In this document: positions 48,714 through 58,460 of the stretch, in pieces
Layout: every line of letters starts with the position of its first letter
Numbering within the stretch: position 1 is the stretch's first letter
Assembly: GCF_000719515.1 (NCBI RefSeq)
Contig: NZ_JOGR01000002.1
Span: forward strand, 62,001 to 126,000
Length of the DNA: 64,000 nt
Reading direction: 5' to 3'
Source: Glycomyces sp. NRRL B-16210
Lineage (GTDB): Bacteria; Actinomycetota; Actinomycetes; Mycobacteriales; Micromonosporaceae
Notes under the pieces: generated by a model
What the model saw: only the letters and a program-made list of their open reading frames with translations
The model's database searches: none
What the model was told of the DNA's origin: nothing
Position numbers and translations under genes: made by a program

Positions 48714-50163
48714 GGCGGATTCAACTGGTCGTTGCAACACCTCGATCGAGGAGGGGTTGATGGGCAGACCAGCGGGATGGTTGAAGGAACTGATGGGCCG
48801 GTCGCTGATGAAGTCGCCGGGGGTGCCGTCGCTTCGCCGAGACGTGGAGCGACAGTTCTGGCGGGAGATCGCCAAGGGCGCGTCCAGCGAGGATGCCGCG
48901 GTCACGGTCGGCGCGTCCCCAGTGGCCGGTCCGCGATGGTTCAGGGAACGTGGCGGCATGCCGACGTTCATGCTGCACACGCCCCAGGGCCGCTACCTGT
49001 CTTTTGAAGAGCGCGAGGAGATCGCGTTGCTGCGCGCCCAGGATTTCGGGGTCCGGGAGATCGCGCGCCGGATCGGGCGGGATCCTTCGACGGTCTCGCG
49101 GGAGCTGCGGCGTAACGCTGCGACCCGCGGCGGGAGGCTCGAGTACCGGGCGTCGGTGGCGCAATGGAAGGCCGAACTGATCGCCAGGCGACCCAAGACG
49201 GCGAAGCTCGTGTCCAACGAGCGGCTCCGCGAATATGTCCAGGACCGGCTCTCCGGGGCGGTGACGGCCGCGGACGGCACGGTCGTGACCGGCCCGCAGG
49301 TCAAGCCATGGAAAGGACGGCGGCACGGGCCCCGGCAGGATCGGCGGTGGGCGACGTCCTGGAGCCCTGAGCAGATCGCCCGCAGGCTCCGAGTCGACTT
49401 CCCCGATGATGAGACGATGCGGATCTCACACGAGGCGATCTGCCAGGCCCTGTTCATCCAAGGGCGCGGCGCGTTCAAGCGGGAGCTAATCGCCTGCCTG
49501 CGGACGGGTCGGTCGCTGCGGGTCCCGCGTGAGCGGGCCCGGCGTCGGGGCAAGCACTTCATCTCCGAGGAGGTCAAGATCAGTGCCAGGCCCGTCGAGG
49601 TCGCCGACCGGGCTGTCCCCGGGCACTGGGAAGGCGACCTGATTATCGGCGCGAACCGCTCGGCGATCGGGACGCTGGTCGAGCGTGCCACGCGGTTCAC
49701 GATGCTGCTGCACTTGCCGCCGATGGACGGCCACGGTGTCGAACCGCGCGAGAAGCACGGGCCGGCCCTGGCCGGGCACGGCGCCGAAGCCGTCAACACC
49801 GCGATCGCCGCGCAGTTCGGGACCCTGCCCGAGCGACTACGCCGGTCGCTGACCTGGGAGCAGGGCGCCGAGATGGCCCAGCACGCCAAGCTGCGGATCG
49901 ACACGGGCTTGGAGGTGTACTTCTGCGACCCGCACTCGCCCTGGCAGCGGGGCTCGAACGAGAACACGAACGGCTTGCTCCGCCAATACTTTCCTAAGGG
50001 GACTGACCTGAGTAGATGGACATGGGATGAGCTGGAAGCCGTCGCCCGCACCCTCAACGCCCGGCCCCGCAAAACCCTCGACTGGCGCACTCCTGCCGAG
50101 GCGTTCAACGATCATCTAAACTCGCTGCATACCAACGGTGTTGCGACCACCGATTGAATCTAA
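48714..50163 (+). mobile_element. IS30-family insertion sequence
   Basis: About 1,450 bp. Near-terminal inverted repeats of about 24 bp (left GATTCAACTGGTCGTTGCAA at 48718; right, on the complement, GATTCAATCGGTGGTCGCAA ending 50160) match at most positions. The target copy GAAC occurs at 48710-48713 and 50164-50167. Removing the element with one GAAC restores the IS3 frame (HSDRGSN-YMSGSF). The IS carries one intact transposase gene. Confidence 0.85.
48760..50157 (+). CDS. IS30-family transposase
   Basis: A 465-aa DDE transposase. It has an N-terminal helix-turn-helix (about residues 79-120: YLSFEEREEIALLRAQDFGVREIARRIGRDPSTVSRELRRN). The catalytic core has HWEGDLIIG (first Asp), LTWEQGAEM (where most IS30 enzymes read TxDNGxE-like, so the second acid is probably supplied nearby by the QGAE context) and DPHSPWQRGSNENTNGLLRQYFPKG (Glu). 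The ATG at 48760 has a GAGGGG ribosome-binding site. The gene is complete and may be active. Confidence 0.88.
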   Translation: MGRPAGWLKELMGRSLMKSPGVPSLRRDVERQFWREIAKGASSEDAAVTVGASPVAGPRWFRERGGMPTFMLHTPQGRYLSFEEREEIALLRAQDFGVREIARRIGRDPSTVSRELRRNAATRGGRLEYRASVAQWKAELIARRPKTAKLVSNERLREYVQDRLSGAVTAADGTVVTGPQVKPWKGRRHGPRQDRRWATSWSPEQIARRLRVDFPDDETMRISHEAICQALFIQGRGAFKRELIACLRTGRSLRVPRERARRRGKHFISEEVKISARPVEVADRAVPGHWEGDLIIGANRSAIGTLVERATRFTMLLHLPPMDGHGVEPREKHGPALAGHGAEAVNTAIAAQFGTLPERLRRSLTWEQGAEMAQHAKLRIDTGLEVYFCDPHSPWQRGSNENTNGLLRQYFPKGTDLSRWTWDELEAVARTLNARPRKTLDWRTPAEAFNDHLNSLHTNGVATTD

Positions 50164-50167
50164 GAAC

Positions 50168-50310
50168 TACATGTCTGGGTCCTTCACCGACTACTGCAGC
50201 CGCAATGACCTGCGCAGATCCGTGGGTAGGACCGGAGTGTGCTGGGACAACGCGATGGCTGCGAGCTTCTTCGGGGTACTGAAGAACGAGCTGGTGTCGC
50301 GCGTCTCTTA
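50168..50310 (+). pseudogene. IS3-family transposase orfB, part 2 of 3
   Basis: Frame YMSGSFTDYCSRNDLRRSVG, then TGVCWDNAMAASFFGVLKNE holding the catalytic Glu region, then LVSRVS. It resumes immediately after the IS30 element and is cut again at 50310 by an IS5-type element. Confidence 0.85.
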
Positions 50311-51263
50311 GAGAGCGTTTCGTCCCGATCTGGTGAATCTAAGTTGATGAGCGAGTCTCGCATGAGGCTCACTTGTTTTGCTTGGTATGACGAGTGAACG
50401 CCCTGCATACCCCAGTGACCTGTCCGACCAGCGGTGGGCGCTGATCGAGCCGATCGTCTCGGCTTGGCGCGCGGAGCGCGCCGAGGCGAGTATCGGCATC
50501 AATGGCCCGGTCCACGATCTGCGCCGGATCGTGGACGCGATCTTGTACATCAACCGCACCGGGGCGCAGTGGCGGTACCTGCCCCACGACTTCGCGCCCC
50601 GGCAGACCGTCTACTCCTACTACGCCGCCTGGGAAAAGGAGGGCGTCACCGCGCAGATCCACGAGGCGCTGCGCACCGCCCGGCGCCATCAAGCGAAGCG
50701 ATCGCCCCGCCCGCACGCGGCGATCGCCGACGCCCAATCAGTCAAGACCTCCGCGAACGTCCCCGAGGCCGACCAGGGGATCGACGCGGGCAAGAAGATC
50801 AAGGGCCGCAAGCGCCACATTGTCACCGACTTCCTCGGCCTGCTGTTGGCCGTGGTCATCACCGCCGCGAGCGTCTCGGACACCGCCGGGGGCCGCGACC
50901 TGGTCGATATCGTCGCAGTCGAGCATCCGAGCGTGGCCACACTGCTGGTCGGCAATGGCTACCAGCGAAGCGTGATCGAGCGTGGCGAAGCGGCCGGCAT
51001 CGACGTGGTCGTCACACAAAAGCCCAACGGCGTCAAAGGATTCCAGCCCACCGCCCGGTGGGCGGTCGAGCGGACCTTCGGATGGTTCACGCAGCACCGG
51101 CGCCTGGTCCGCGACTACGAGACCTTGCCCGAACGAGCCGAGACACAGATCCACTGGTCCATGATCGACCTGATGAGCAAACACCTCACAGGACAATCAG
51201 CGCCGTCACGGCGGCCGCCCACTCAAACGGACGACTCGCCATAACTCCGAGCTAAACGCTCTC
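50311..51263 (+). mobile_element. IS5-family insertion sequence
   Basis: A 953-bp element with terminal inverted repeats GAGAGCGTTT at 50311 and AAACGCTCTC ending 51263. It is flanked by TTA direct repeats (50308-50310 and 51264-51266), the TNA-type target of IS5/IS427-like elements. Excising it with one TTA restores the IS3 frame (RVS-YGTRADLKRD). Confidence 0.88.
50387..51244 (+). CDS. IS5-family transposase, possibly catalytically dead
   Basis: A 285-aa single-ORF IS5-type transposase. It has the N-terminal domain YPSDLSDQRWALIEPI, the first acid in IADAQSVKTSANV, and the final Glu in ARWAVERTFGWF with the following R-R-L-V-R-D-Y-E-T. The second acid usually lies in a [AV]D-x-GY motif, but here the sequence reads LLVGNGYQR, with Gly (GGC) where Asp (GAC) is expected. 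One base change could therefore have inactivated it. Confidence 0.85.
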   Translation: MTSERPAYPSDLSDQRWALIEPIVSAWRAERAEASIGINGPVHDLRRIVDAILYINRTGAQWRYLPHDFAPRQTVYSYYAAWEKEGVTAQIHEALRTARRHQAKRSPRPHAAIADAQSVKTSANVPEADQGIDAGKKIKGRKRHIVTDFLGLLLAVVITAASVSDTAGGRDLVDIVAVEHPSVATLLVGNGYQRSVIERGEAAGIDVVVTQKPNGVKGFQPTARWAVERTFGWFTQHRRLVRDYETLPERAETQIHWSMIDLMSKHLTGQSAPSRRPPTQTDDSP

Positions 51264-51402
51264 TTACGGTACGAGAGCCGACCTGAAGCGGGATATCATG
51301 GCATGGATCGAATTGTGGTACAACCGAAGACGCCTGCATTCGGACAACGGCTACCGCCCACCGATCGAAGTCCGGGAAGCGTTCGAACACGCCCGGTCAT
51401 AG
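51264..51402 (+). pseudogene. IS3-family transposase orfB, part 3 of 3
   Basis: C-terminal end of OrfB: YGTRADLKRDIMAWIELWYN, then RRRLHSDNGYRPPIEVREAF, then EHARS and a stop at 51400-51402. TGTCCGGAATTTCCAAGGCC at about 51,438 resembles an IS3-type right end, so the element probably ends near 51,470. The 270 bp after that up to 51,742 contain no gene I can support. Confidence 0.8.
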
Positions 51403-51742
51403 CCCCAGACACGCCAGACAAACTCAACGATGCAGTGTCCGGAATTTCCAAGGCCCCTCAGACACACTTGTCTCCTTGCACCCCGGCCCCTACCGGTCCG
51501 GAGCATCAGGGTGTCAACACCAAAGGGTCAAGGCTCATGGCTTGCACCGCCACGCTGGACGTCGCCCGCACATGTTCGGGGGGGCTCCAGTTGGGCGGCA
51601 CCTGCATGTTGTTTCGCTGCGGGTGCACTTCTGGTCGGGTGTTGAAGCAAAATGGAGGATGGTCCGCTACCAAGCCCTGCGGTAGCGTAATGGTCCTTCA
51701 GTAGCCGACACTGCGGGACCAGGCTGCTGGTTTTCGGCTTCC

Positions 51743-53485
51743 ATGGAGGTGGCGATGGATCGAACGGCCGAGATCGAGTGGGACCGTGTGGGTCAAGAAC
51801 AGTTCGACCGGATCGTCGACTTGTTGCTCCACCGGCGCTACTCCAGCGACCCTGACCGTGAAGGTGTGCCCTTCAGCGGCCAAGGAGGGGACCAAGGCCG
51901 CGATTTCCTGGTCAAACGCGGCGAGGTCGTGGAGACCATCTACCAGTACAAGTACTTCCCGGAAGGCTTCTCTGGCGGGTTCGTCAAACGCCGCAGCCAG
52001 ATCAAGGAGTCGTTCACGCGGGCGATGGCCCACAACCCCGAGCGGTGGGTGCTGATCACGCCCGCGAACGTGAAGACCTACGAATACGACTACGTCAAGG
52101 GACTCGGCGATGACTACGACGTGGTCATCCAGGTTGAGGGCCGTGCGGTGCTCGACTCCGAGATCGCCAAACACACCGACGTCCTCGACTACTTCACCCG
52201 CCAACCCTTGATCGAGACACTCCGAGTACTGGACAAAGAACGATTCGCCCTCGCCAACCCGGACATCGTCGCCTCCACCCTCGTCGAACTGCACCGGCAG
52301 CTCGACGCCCGAAGCCCGTATTGGGGAGTGGAGACAACCACAACCGCCGCAGGTACGACGCAAACCCTCTACGCCAAGGACCCGCAGGCCAGTGCCATCG
52401 AGCCGATCAGCGTTACCGCGACCGTGCCCAACGACAGCCCGATCTGGGAACGGTTCCGAGAATGGGTGGAGTACGGCAGCATCGAGGGCACCCTGGTCAT
52501 CAATGAGAACGGACCGGAGCGGTTCGCGTTCGAAGGACCCGAAGCGTTCACCCCTCGATCCGGGGCCGGGCGGTTGGAGATCTCATCAGTGCCGATTCCC
52601 GCTGACCGGGAAGAACCAATCGAGCTGCGTGTCGTCGACGCTGACAGCACAACCGTCGCCGCCATCCGCGGAAGGGTCGCCGACGTCAACTCTGGCAGTA
52701 TCGGTAATACGCTCGTGGCAGCCTTTCCTGGCGGCCTGACCATGCGGTTCCTCATGCCGCGGGAAGTGGACAAGGCGGGATCAGCCCGTATCACCTGCGA
52801 ATCGGACGGTAAGGACGTCATCGCGGTCCACCGCGAGCGTCGCGCGCTTGACACCGCCATTGACGGGGCCGGGGCTGTCCAGTTGTGGAGAAGCGGCCGG
52901 CTGTTCTGGGGGCTCTCTGTTTCTGAACGCCCCCCGCTGCCCGCCGATAACGACCCCACACTGGTCGAAGATCTCGCAGTGATCGCCAAACTCCGCGACG
53001 TCCCCTTGGTGGTCCCCGCCCAGCTGACAATCGCAGAACGACAGACCATCCGGACTTTGCGGCTCCTGCTCGACGGCCACTGCGTCCTAGTCCCCGAAAC
53101 CATGCGCTACACCGTGATGTTCAAACCCGAAGGCCGCGAAGCCATCCTCGGCATCCTTGAAAACGGCGGGGGCTGGCGCGTGGACCAATACCGGGTCTTC
53201 ACTGTGCAAGGCCACAACCTCAGAATCGAGCGCGTCTGGCACTTTCATCCCTCGATCCAGATCACGAACGTAGACGAAGTCCGCACAGCCCTCGACAACG
53301 CGACAGGGGAGAACATCAAAGTCGACATCCGACCGACCGATGAGACACCGTTTCGAGCGTTCCTACCCGACCTCGTCCCCGACCCTCAAGCGCCGCTCGT
53401 TCCCGTCCCGCTCGACATCGTCGACCTGCCCGAGCATCCAGCACTCGAACAGATTCGATCGACATCGACCGAACACAACCCCTGA
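51743..53485 (+). CDS. Restriction-endonuclease-like domain protein, candidate defence protein
   Basis: A 580-aa soluble protein. The N-terminal 150 residues show the pattern of PD-(D/E)XK nucleases of the Mrr-like kind: Glu19 in VGQEQFDRIVDLLL, GGDQGRD at 48-54 (acid), and the QxK pair in YQYKYF (68-70). The remaining 430 residues are beta-rich and unrecognised, apart from a long segment ending in an acidic/proline tail. ATG 51755 (directly after GGAGGT) is an alternative start. It is on the same strand as the STAND NTPase 580 bp downstream. Cleavage of invading DNA is an inference from the fold motif only. Confidence 0.6.
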   Translation: MEVAMDRTAEIEWDRVGQEQFDRIVDLLLHRRYSSDPDREGVPFSGQGGDQGRDFLVKRGEVVETIYQYKYFPEGFSGGFVKRRSQIKESFTRAMAHNPERWVLITPANVKTYEYDYVKGLGDDYDVVIQVEGRAVLDSEIAKHTDVLDYFTRQPLIETLRVLDKERFALANPDIVASTLVELHRQLDARSPYWGVETTTTAAGTTQTLYAKDPQASAIEPISVTATVPNDSPIWERFREWVEYGSIEGTLVINENGPERFAFEGPEAFTPRSGAGRLEISSVPIPADREEPIELRVVDADSTTVAAIRGRVADVNSGSIGNTLVAAFPGGLTMRFLMPREVDKAGSARITCESDGKDVIAVHRERRALDTAIDGAGAVQLWRSGRLFWGLSVSERPPLPADNDPTLVEDLAVIAKLRDVPLVVPAQLTIAERQTIRTLRLLLDGHCVLVPETMRYTVMFKPEGREAILGILENGGGWRVDQYRVFTVQGHNLRIERVWHFHPSIQITNVDEVRTALDNATGENIKVDIRPTDETPFRAFLPDLVPDPQAPLVPVPLDIVDLPEHPALEQIRSTSTEHNP

Positions 53486-53593
53486 ACGGCGGCAAGTACC
53501 TGCACAGTCCGGCGGTGGTACTGAGTCCTCGCCGGATCTCACTATTGCCAGACGGCTCCACCGGAGCTGGCTACCCAGAGACCGTCAGTCCGT

Positions 53594-53905
53594 TCATGTG
53601 TGTGCTGCGGTAGTTCCAGCGTTGCGTGCTCCGCGCACCAAGCGCTTGACACTGCGGACGCTGATGCCATATTGCGCCGCAAGCTCACGCTGTTTGACTC
53701 CGGAGGCGAACGCGTCGACCAACACGGTCCGCTGGTCGGGAGAGAGGCGCCGATAGAGCGGGCGGGGTATCCGAATTGAACTGTCCTCGATGGTGTATTC
53801 GGCTGTCGTCCTGGAGCGCCAGGAAGGGCCGGAAGTCCCGCCATCGTCTTCCAGCGGGCCAGACAGACGTCCGAGGAGGCGGCTTACCTGCGGTGGCGTG
53901 TTCAA
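53594..53905 (-). CDS. Small helix-turn-helix protein, probably a recombinase-associated remnant
   Basis: A 103-aa protein from TTG 53905 whose C-terminal half (LYRRLSPDQRTVLVDAFASGVKQRELAAQYGISVRSVKRLVRG) is a resolvase/Hin-type helix-turn-helix. The N-terminal half is low-complexity Ser/Gly/Arg. Such fragments occur next to serine recombinase genes in actinobacteria. It is isolated between the nuclease-like and STAND genes and may be a decayed end of another element. Confidence 0.45.
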   Translation of the reverse strand: MNTPPQVSRLLGRLSGPLEDDGGTSGPSWRSRTTAEYTIEDSSIRIPRPLYRRLSPDQRTVLVDAFASGVKQRELAAQYGISVRSVKRLVRGARNAGTTAAHT

Positions 53906-54068
53906 ACTAGCAAGTATTAGCTCGACAAACGGACATTCAGTCCGTAATAGTCTGTAGTAGATGATTCGCTGGCTTCGGCATTGTGATGGGTGCGTTTGGC
54001 TTGGTCTGTTCAGGACTACGCAGGAGGCTAGAGTGGGCTGATATCACTTCGTCAGAAGGATTTCTGTC

Positions 54069-57000
54069 ATGTTCGAGCCGGTCTCGGGTGCCCTCATTGG
54101 ATGGGCCAGCAAGCAGGTCGTTGGCAGGATTTCCACTGCGGTCTGTGCTCGCCGTTTGCGTGACCGGGATGCGCCCGAGGTTCGGAGAGCCCTGATCGAT
54201 GTGGTGAGGTCGGGTGTGCAGGACGCGGTGGTTGCGGTCTTTCCGGATGAGCCCGCTCGTCAAGACTTCATTCGTGCGCTCTTGCTTGAACGGGCTACCG
54301 ATGAGTGGCCCCTCGTGGATGGGACTTACCCGGCTGAGCTCCCTGACGGGGTCCGGCAGTGGGTGTCTTGGATCGAGTCGGAACCCGATGAGCATGGACA
54401 GATCGAGAGGGTTGAACGGGATCAAGACCTGGCCGTGATGCTTTGCGTTGCGATCCTGGAACGCCTGCGCCGTTCGGCGATGCGCGGTGACCGTGTGCTC
54501 GCCGACCTTTGGCATGACTTTCGAACAGAAGTGCAGCTCGACGCAGCTGACGCCCGTCCGTCTTCTGCTGAAGATGCCGCACACTTTGTCACCAACCTCG
54601 ACCATTCTCCAGTAGGGACGATCGTCCAGGTCGGCGCGGCTGAACATCTCCATCTACACATGGGCAATAGTCCCAGTGGGGTCGATGCCTCGTCTGGAGC
54701 CGATCGGATCGGTTCCTGGGCGGGCGACGGTGAAGCCGAACAGCGTTTGCAGCGCACCGTCGCAAGGCAGCAACGGCGTGTTGACCGTCAGCGCCCGTTG
54801 GTCGGGATGATCGATCGCCCCGAGGGTGCGGAAATCCTCGAGATTCTCAAGGATGTTGAGGCCCCGCAGGTGCTGTTGGTTGACGGTAAGGCCGGCATGG
54901 GAAAGTCAACTGTTACCGCACAGGCCGCTTCGCAGCTGGCAGCTGAGGGCTGGGTCGTGGGCCTGGCTCGGATGGACGGTTCGACCCGTGTTGGGACCTC
55001 TCGTGAACTGGGCGCCCAGATGGAGTTGGCGGATTCGCCTTCGCTCGTACTGGCCGACGTTGCTGCGGGACGGCCGGGGCTGTTGGTCATCGACCAACTG
55101 GATGCGGTCAGCGAGCTCAGCGGTCGCATGCCCGATGGTTTCGAAGCGGTCGATGAGGCGCTCGCGGACTTGCGGAATCACCCGAACGTCAAGGTGCTCT
55201 TGGCCTGCCGCACCATCGACCTTGAGCGTGACCCGCGGCTAACCAGTCTGTTGCACGGTGATCCCACAACGCAGCGGGTCCGCCTCAATGAGCTTCCAGC
55301 GGAGAAGATTCAGGCGCATCTGGCCGCGCATGATCTGCATGTCCCGTCTGCGGAGGTGCTCGAGCTACTTCGAACGCCGCTGCACCTGTCGGTGTATTGC
55401 CGCCTCAACGAGGCCTCCCGGAAGCAGCCGTTCAGGACCTTGCCTGATATGTACGGGCAGCTCACCCGTGAGGTACGGCAGCGCCTCGGCGCTCGCGTTG
55501 GGGGTCAGATGTGGGAAACGATGATGACCGGGCTCGTCACCTACATGAGCGAGCACGAAGTGCTCACCGCCCCGGATGCCTGCCTGGACGCGATCCACCC
55601 GACGGATACCGGCTCCCTGGTATCGGAGTCGATTCTGGAACGCGTTGACAGCGGCCTCGCCTTCTTTCACCAGTCGTACTTCGACTATCTGTTCGCCCGA
55701 GCGTTCATCCGAGACGGTGGTGACTTGCATCGGTTCTTGGTGGAGCAGGGCCAGTTCCTCTTCCGCCGAGCGCAAACTCGCCAGGTCCTTGACCACCTTG
55801 CCATCGTCGACCGCCCTGCTTTCCGCAAGACGGTCCGGCAACTGCTTGCCTCCGAGGAGATCCGGTTCCATCTCAAGGACGTCATCGTCACTGACTTGCG
55901 GCAACTGGAAGCCACCGCCGACGATTGGGGCGCAATCGAGTCGCTCGCCTGGGCGTCGTTGCCGATCGCGCCGAAACTGCGGTCACTGCTCAGCGCCCCT
56001 GGCTGGTTTGACGCCGCCGACGACCTCGGGAGGTGGGAAACCTGGCTCGCCGATCACGAACGTGTCGACATCGCGTTCGGTCAACTGGCCTTCGCCGCGA
56101 ACGACCGTCCCGAACGCGTAGCCGAGCTGCTCCGGCCCTATCTTGGCGCGGACGACCGCTGGCGAGAGCGATTTATCGCTCTTATCAGCTGGTCACTACC
56201 GCCGGGCCTGGTCGACTTCACTGCTGATCTGATCGAGCAGAACGTGCTCGAGGTGCCAGATGAGTCTGCGACTCCGGTAAACCTTTGGTCAATGCTCTAC
56301 CAGATCAAGGACACTGACCCAGGCGGCGCGGCCCGCTTGATCGGTGCCCATCTTCGCCACAGCCTCGACCAGGCACGAGCACACGGACATACCGACCCGT
56401 TCGACTCAGGCACACTGGACCGCCACGAATCGTCAGCGAACGTCCTCCAGGACATCGCCGAGGCCGCCCCCGCTTCCTTCACCAACGCGGTCGTGCCGTT
56501 CGTCATCGATCTCGCGCTCACCGACCAGCGAGACCCTGACGACCGCCTGCCGTACGGAGGCCGATGGAAGTACTACTACGAGTTCGCACCCGCCGGCGTC
56601 GATGGCATCATCTTCGCCGCAACTGAAACGGCCCTGATCAAACTCACCGCCGAAGACCGTGACCAGGCCCGTGAAATGCTAACAACATTTGGCACTGCCG
56701 AAAGCCAGGAGCTGCGATTCCTCGCATGCCGGGCGCTGACCGAGTCAGGCGAGGCCGACGAGGCCATCGAGTGGCTCCTGACTGACGACCGCAATTTCCT
56801 TCTGGGTTGGACCGGTGACACGCACTGGGCCGCCACCCAACTCATCCAAACCCACTCGCCCCACTGCTCAAGTGACCGATTCCAGCGAATTGAGCAGGCG
56901 CTACTCGCATATAGGTCACCGATCGAGACCCGATTTGGGCACCGATACGGCCAGTACATCCTCATGACCGCCCTAGACCAGCAACGCATCTCCGATGCAG

Positions 57001-58460
57001 TGCGCAAGCGTCTCGAAGAGCTTCAACGCCGCTTCCCGGGTAATCCGCCGGCCGGACCTCGATGGCGCCATGGCGAAGACGAACCGCATCGGTTCACCAT
57101 AGCCGCCGCCCAACACATGACTGATGATCACTGGTTGCGCGCGTTCCGGAAACACTATGACCCAGAAACCGGCCAACACCACGGGCTCGGCGCCGGCCAC
57201 CCGCTGCGCCTTGCTGAGTTGCTGGGCGGGCGCACCACCGAGGAACCCGAGCGCTTCGCGCGCCTTGCTCTCCAGTTCGATACCGTCATCCCCGCAGCAG
57301 CGATCGAGCACGTCATTCGCAGCCTCGCCCACCAGCCTGATTTCGACCTGTTCGCCGATGTCTGCGAGCACGCCACACGCGTCTACGGCGAAACCGTCGG
57401 TCACACCATCGGCTTCGCACTGCACGACCTCAACGTACGGAACGAGCGCATCATCGACCTCATCGACTGGTGCGCCAACGCCGCTGATCCAAGGCCCGAC
57501 ACCGATTTTGGGTTCCCAAACGGCACGCACCAGCAGTTCGGGGGCACTGGACGTCTGGTAGACGTCGGTTTCAACACCACCCGCGGGCAGGCCGCCCTCG
57601 CCGCAGCCTCCACACTCATCGAAATGCCGGACCAGGTCGATGCGCTCGCGCCGATCATTGCCAGGCTCGCCGTAGACGAGCACTTGGCCGTGCGCGCCTG
57701 CGCCGCCGGAGCCGTCCGCGCCCTCATCAAACACGACCCCGATCAGGCACTCGACCTGGCCGAAGCACTCTTCATCGCCCTGCCCGACGTCCTTGATGCA
57801 GCCACAACCGAGCGCCTTCTCGCCGCCGCGATCCTGCACTCCCCACAACGGTTCGCCACCCATCTCGACCACGCGCTCACCGGACCGCCACAAGTGACAG
57901 GTCGCGCTGGACGGATCTGGGCGCGAGCGGCTCACGTTGGAGCGCTCGCCGCATCAGTAACCACCGACGTCAACGCGCTGCCGACCGCCGCCCGGCTCGG
58001 CGTCGCCACAGCGTTCGCAGAGCACACCGCAGACGGTCTCCCCTGGTTGCCTTCACTATTCAACGACCCTGACGCCAAAGTGCGTGCTCGCGCCGCAAGC
58101 GCCATGCGCCAACTCGCTCGGATATCACCACCTGACCTGAACCAGCTCCTCCAGCAGTTCACCCAGAGCACCGTATTCACTGACCATCTGGAGCATGCGA
58201 TCTACGGCATGGCCAAACTCAGCACGAGACTTCCCGCAACCGCCCTCCAGACGTGCGCCAAGGCCGCCGAAGCGGCCGGGAGCAACCTCGGTGACATCCG
58301 AACCGCCCACAGCGCCGCGTCACGGCACCTGATCACCGTCGTGCTCCGCCTCTACCGCCAAGGGGACGACGCGACTCGTATGCAATGCCTCAATATCATC
58401 GATAAGCTCTGCGAATCCAACGCCTACGGACTCACCGAAGCACTCGCTGACGAACGATGA
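54069..58460 (+). CDS. STAND NTPase with Avs-like architecture, candidate anti-phage sensor
   Basis: A 1,463-aa protein. The N-terminal region of about 240 residues is of unknown type and contains a GTIVQVGAAEHLHLHM segment (183-198). A P-loop NTPase of the STAND class follows: Walker A GKAGMGKST at 273-281 and Walker B GLLVIDQLD at 337-345. The winged-helix region has FFHQSYFDYLFARAF. About 900 residues of helical, HEAT-like repeats finish the protein. STAND proteins with long repeat sensors (Avs) bind viral proteins and trigger an effector. Here the effector might be the N-terminus or the neighbouring nuclease-like protein. The ATG has a GAAGGA site. No close family is recognised. Confidence 0.7.
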   Translation: MFEPVSGALIGWASKQVVGRISTAVCARRLRDRDAPEVRRALIDVVRSGVQDAVVAVFPDEPARQDFIRALLLERATDEWPLVDGTYPAELPDGVRQWVSWIESEPDEHGQIERVERDQDLAVMLCVAILERLRRSAMRGDRVLADLWHDFRTEVQLDAADARPSSAEDAAHFVTNLDHSPVGTIVQVGAAEHLHLHMGNSPSGVDASSGADRIGSWAGDGEAEQRLQRTVARQQRRVDRQRPLVGMIDRPEGAEILEILKDVEAPQVLLVDGKAGMGKSTVTAQAASQLAAEGWVVGLARMDGSTRVGTSRELGAQMELADSPSLVLADVAAGRPGLLVIDQLDAVSELSGRMPDGFEAVDEALADLRNHPNVKVLLACRTIDLERDPRLTSLLHGDPTTQRVRLNELPAEKIQAHLAAHDLHVPSAEVLELLRTPLHLSVYCRLNEASRKQPFRTLPDMYGQLTREVRQRLGARVGGQMWETMMTGLVTYMSEHEVLTAPDACLDAIHPTDTGSLVSESILERVDSGLAFFHQSYFDYLFARAFIRDGGDLHRFLVEQGQFLFRRAQTRQVLDHLAIVDRPAFRKTVRQLLASEEIRFHLKDVIVTDLRQLEATADDWGAIESLAWASLPIAPKLRSLLSAPGWFDAADDLGRWETWLADHERVDIAFGQLAFAANDRPERVAELLRPYLGADDRWRERFIALISWSLPPGLVDFTADLIEQNVLEVPDESATPVNLWSMLYQIKDTDPGGAARLIGAHLRHSLDQARAHGHTDPFDSGTLDRHESSANVLQDIAEAAPASFTNAVVPFVIDLALTDQRDPDDRLPYGGRWKYYYEFAPAGVDGIIFAATETALIKLTAEDRDQAREMLTTFGTAESQELRFLACRALTESGEADEAIEWLLTDDRNFLLGWTGDTHWAATQLIQTHSPHCSSDRFQRIEQALLAYRSPIETRFGHRYGQYILMTALDQQRISDAVRKRLEELQRRFPGNPPAGPRWRHGEDEPHRFTIAAAQHMTDDHWLRAFRKHYDPETGQHHGLGAGHPLRLAELLGGRTTEEPERFARLALQFDTVIPAAAIEHVIRSLAHQPDFDLFADVCEHATRVYGETVGHTIGFALHDLNVRNERIIDLIDWCANAADPRPDTDFGFPNGTHQQFGGTGRLVDVGFNTTRGQAALAAASTLIEMPDQVDALAPIIARLAVDEHLAVRACAAGAVRALIKHDPDQALDLAEALFIALPDVLDAATTERLLAAAILHSPQRFATHLDHALTGPPQVTGRAGRIWARAAHVGALAASVTTDVNALPTAARLGVATAFAEHTADGLPWLPSLFNDPDAKVRARAASAMRQLARISPPDLNQLLQQFTQSTVFTDHLEHAIYGMAKLSTRLPATALQTCAKAAEAAGSNLGDIRTAHSAASRHLITVVLRLYRQGDDATRMQCLNIIDKLCESNAYGLTEALADER

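Noticed and set aside
51471..51742. Short frames after the IS3 right end, one with a hydrophobic Ala/Cys-rich peptide
   Set aside because: No conserved motif, weak starts and overlapping alternatives; probably remnant DNA.
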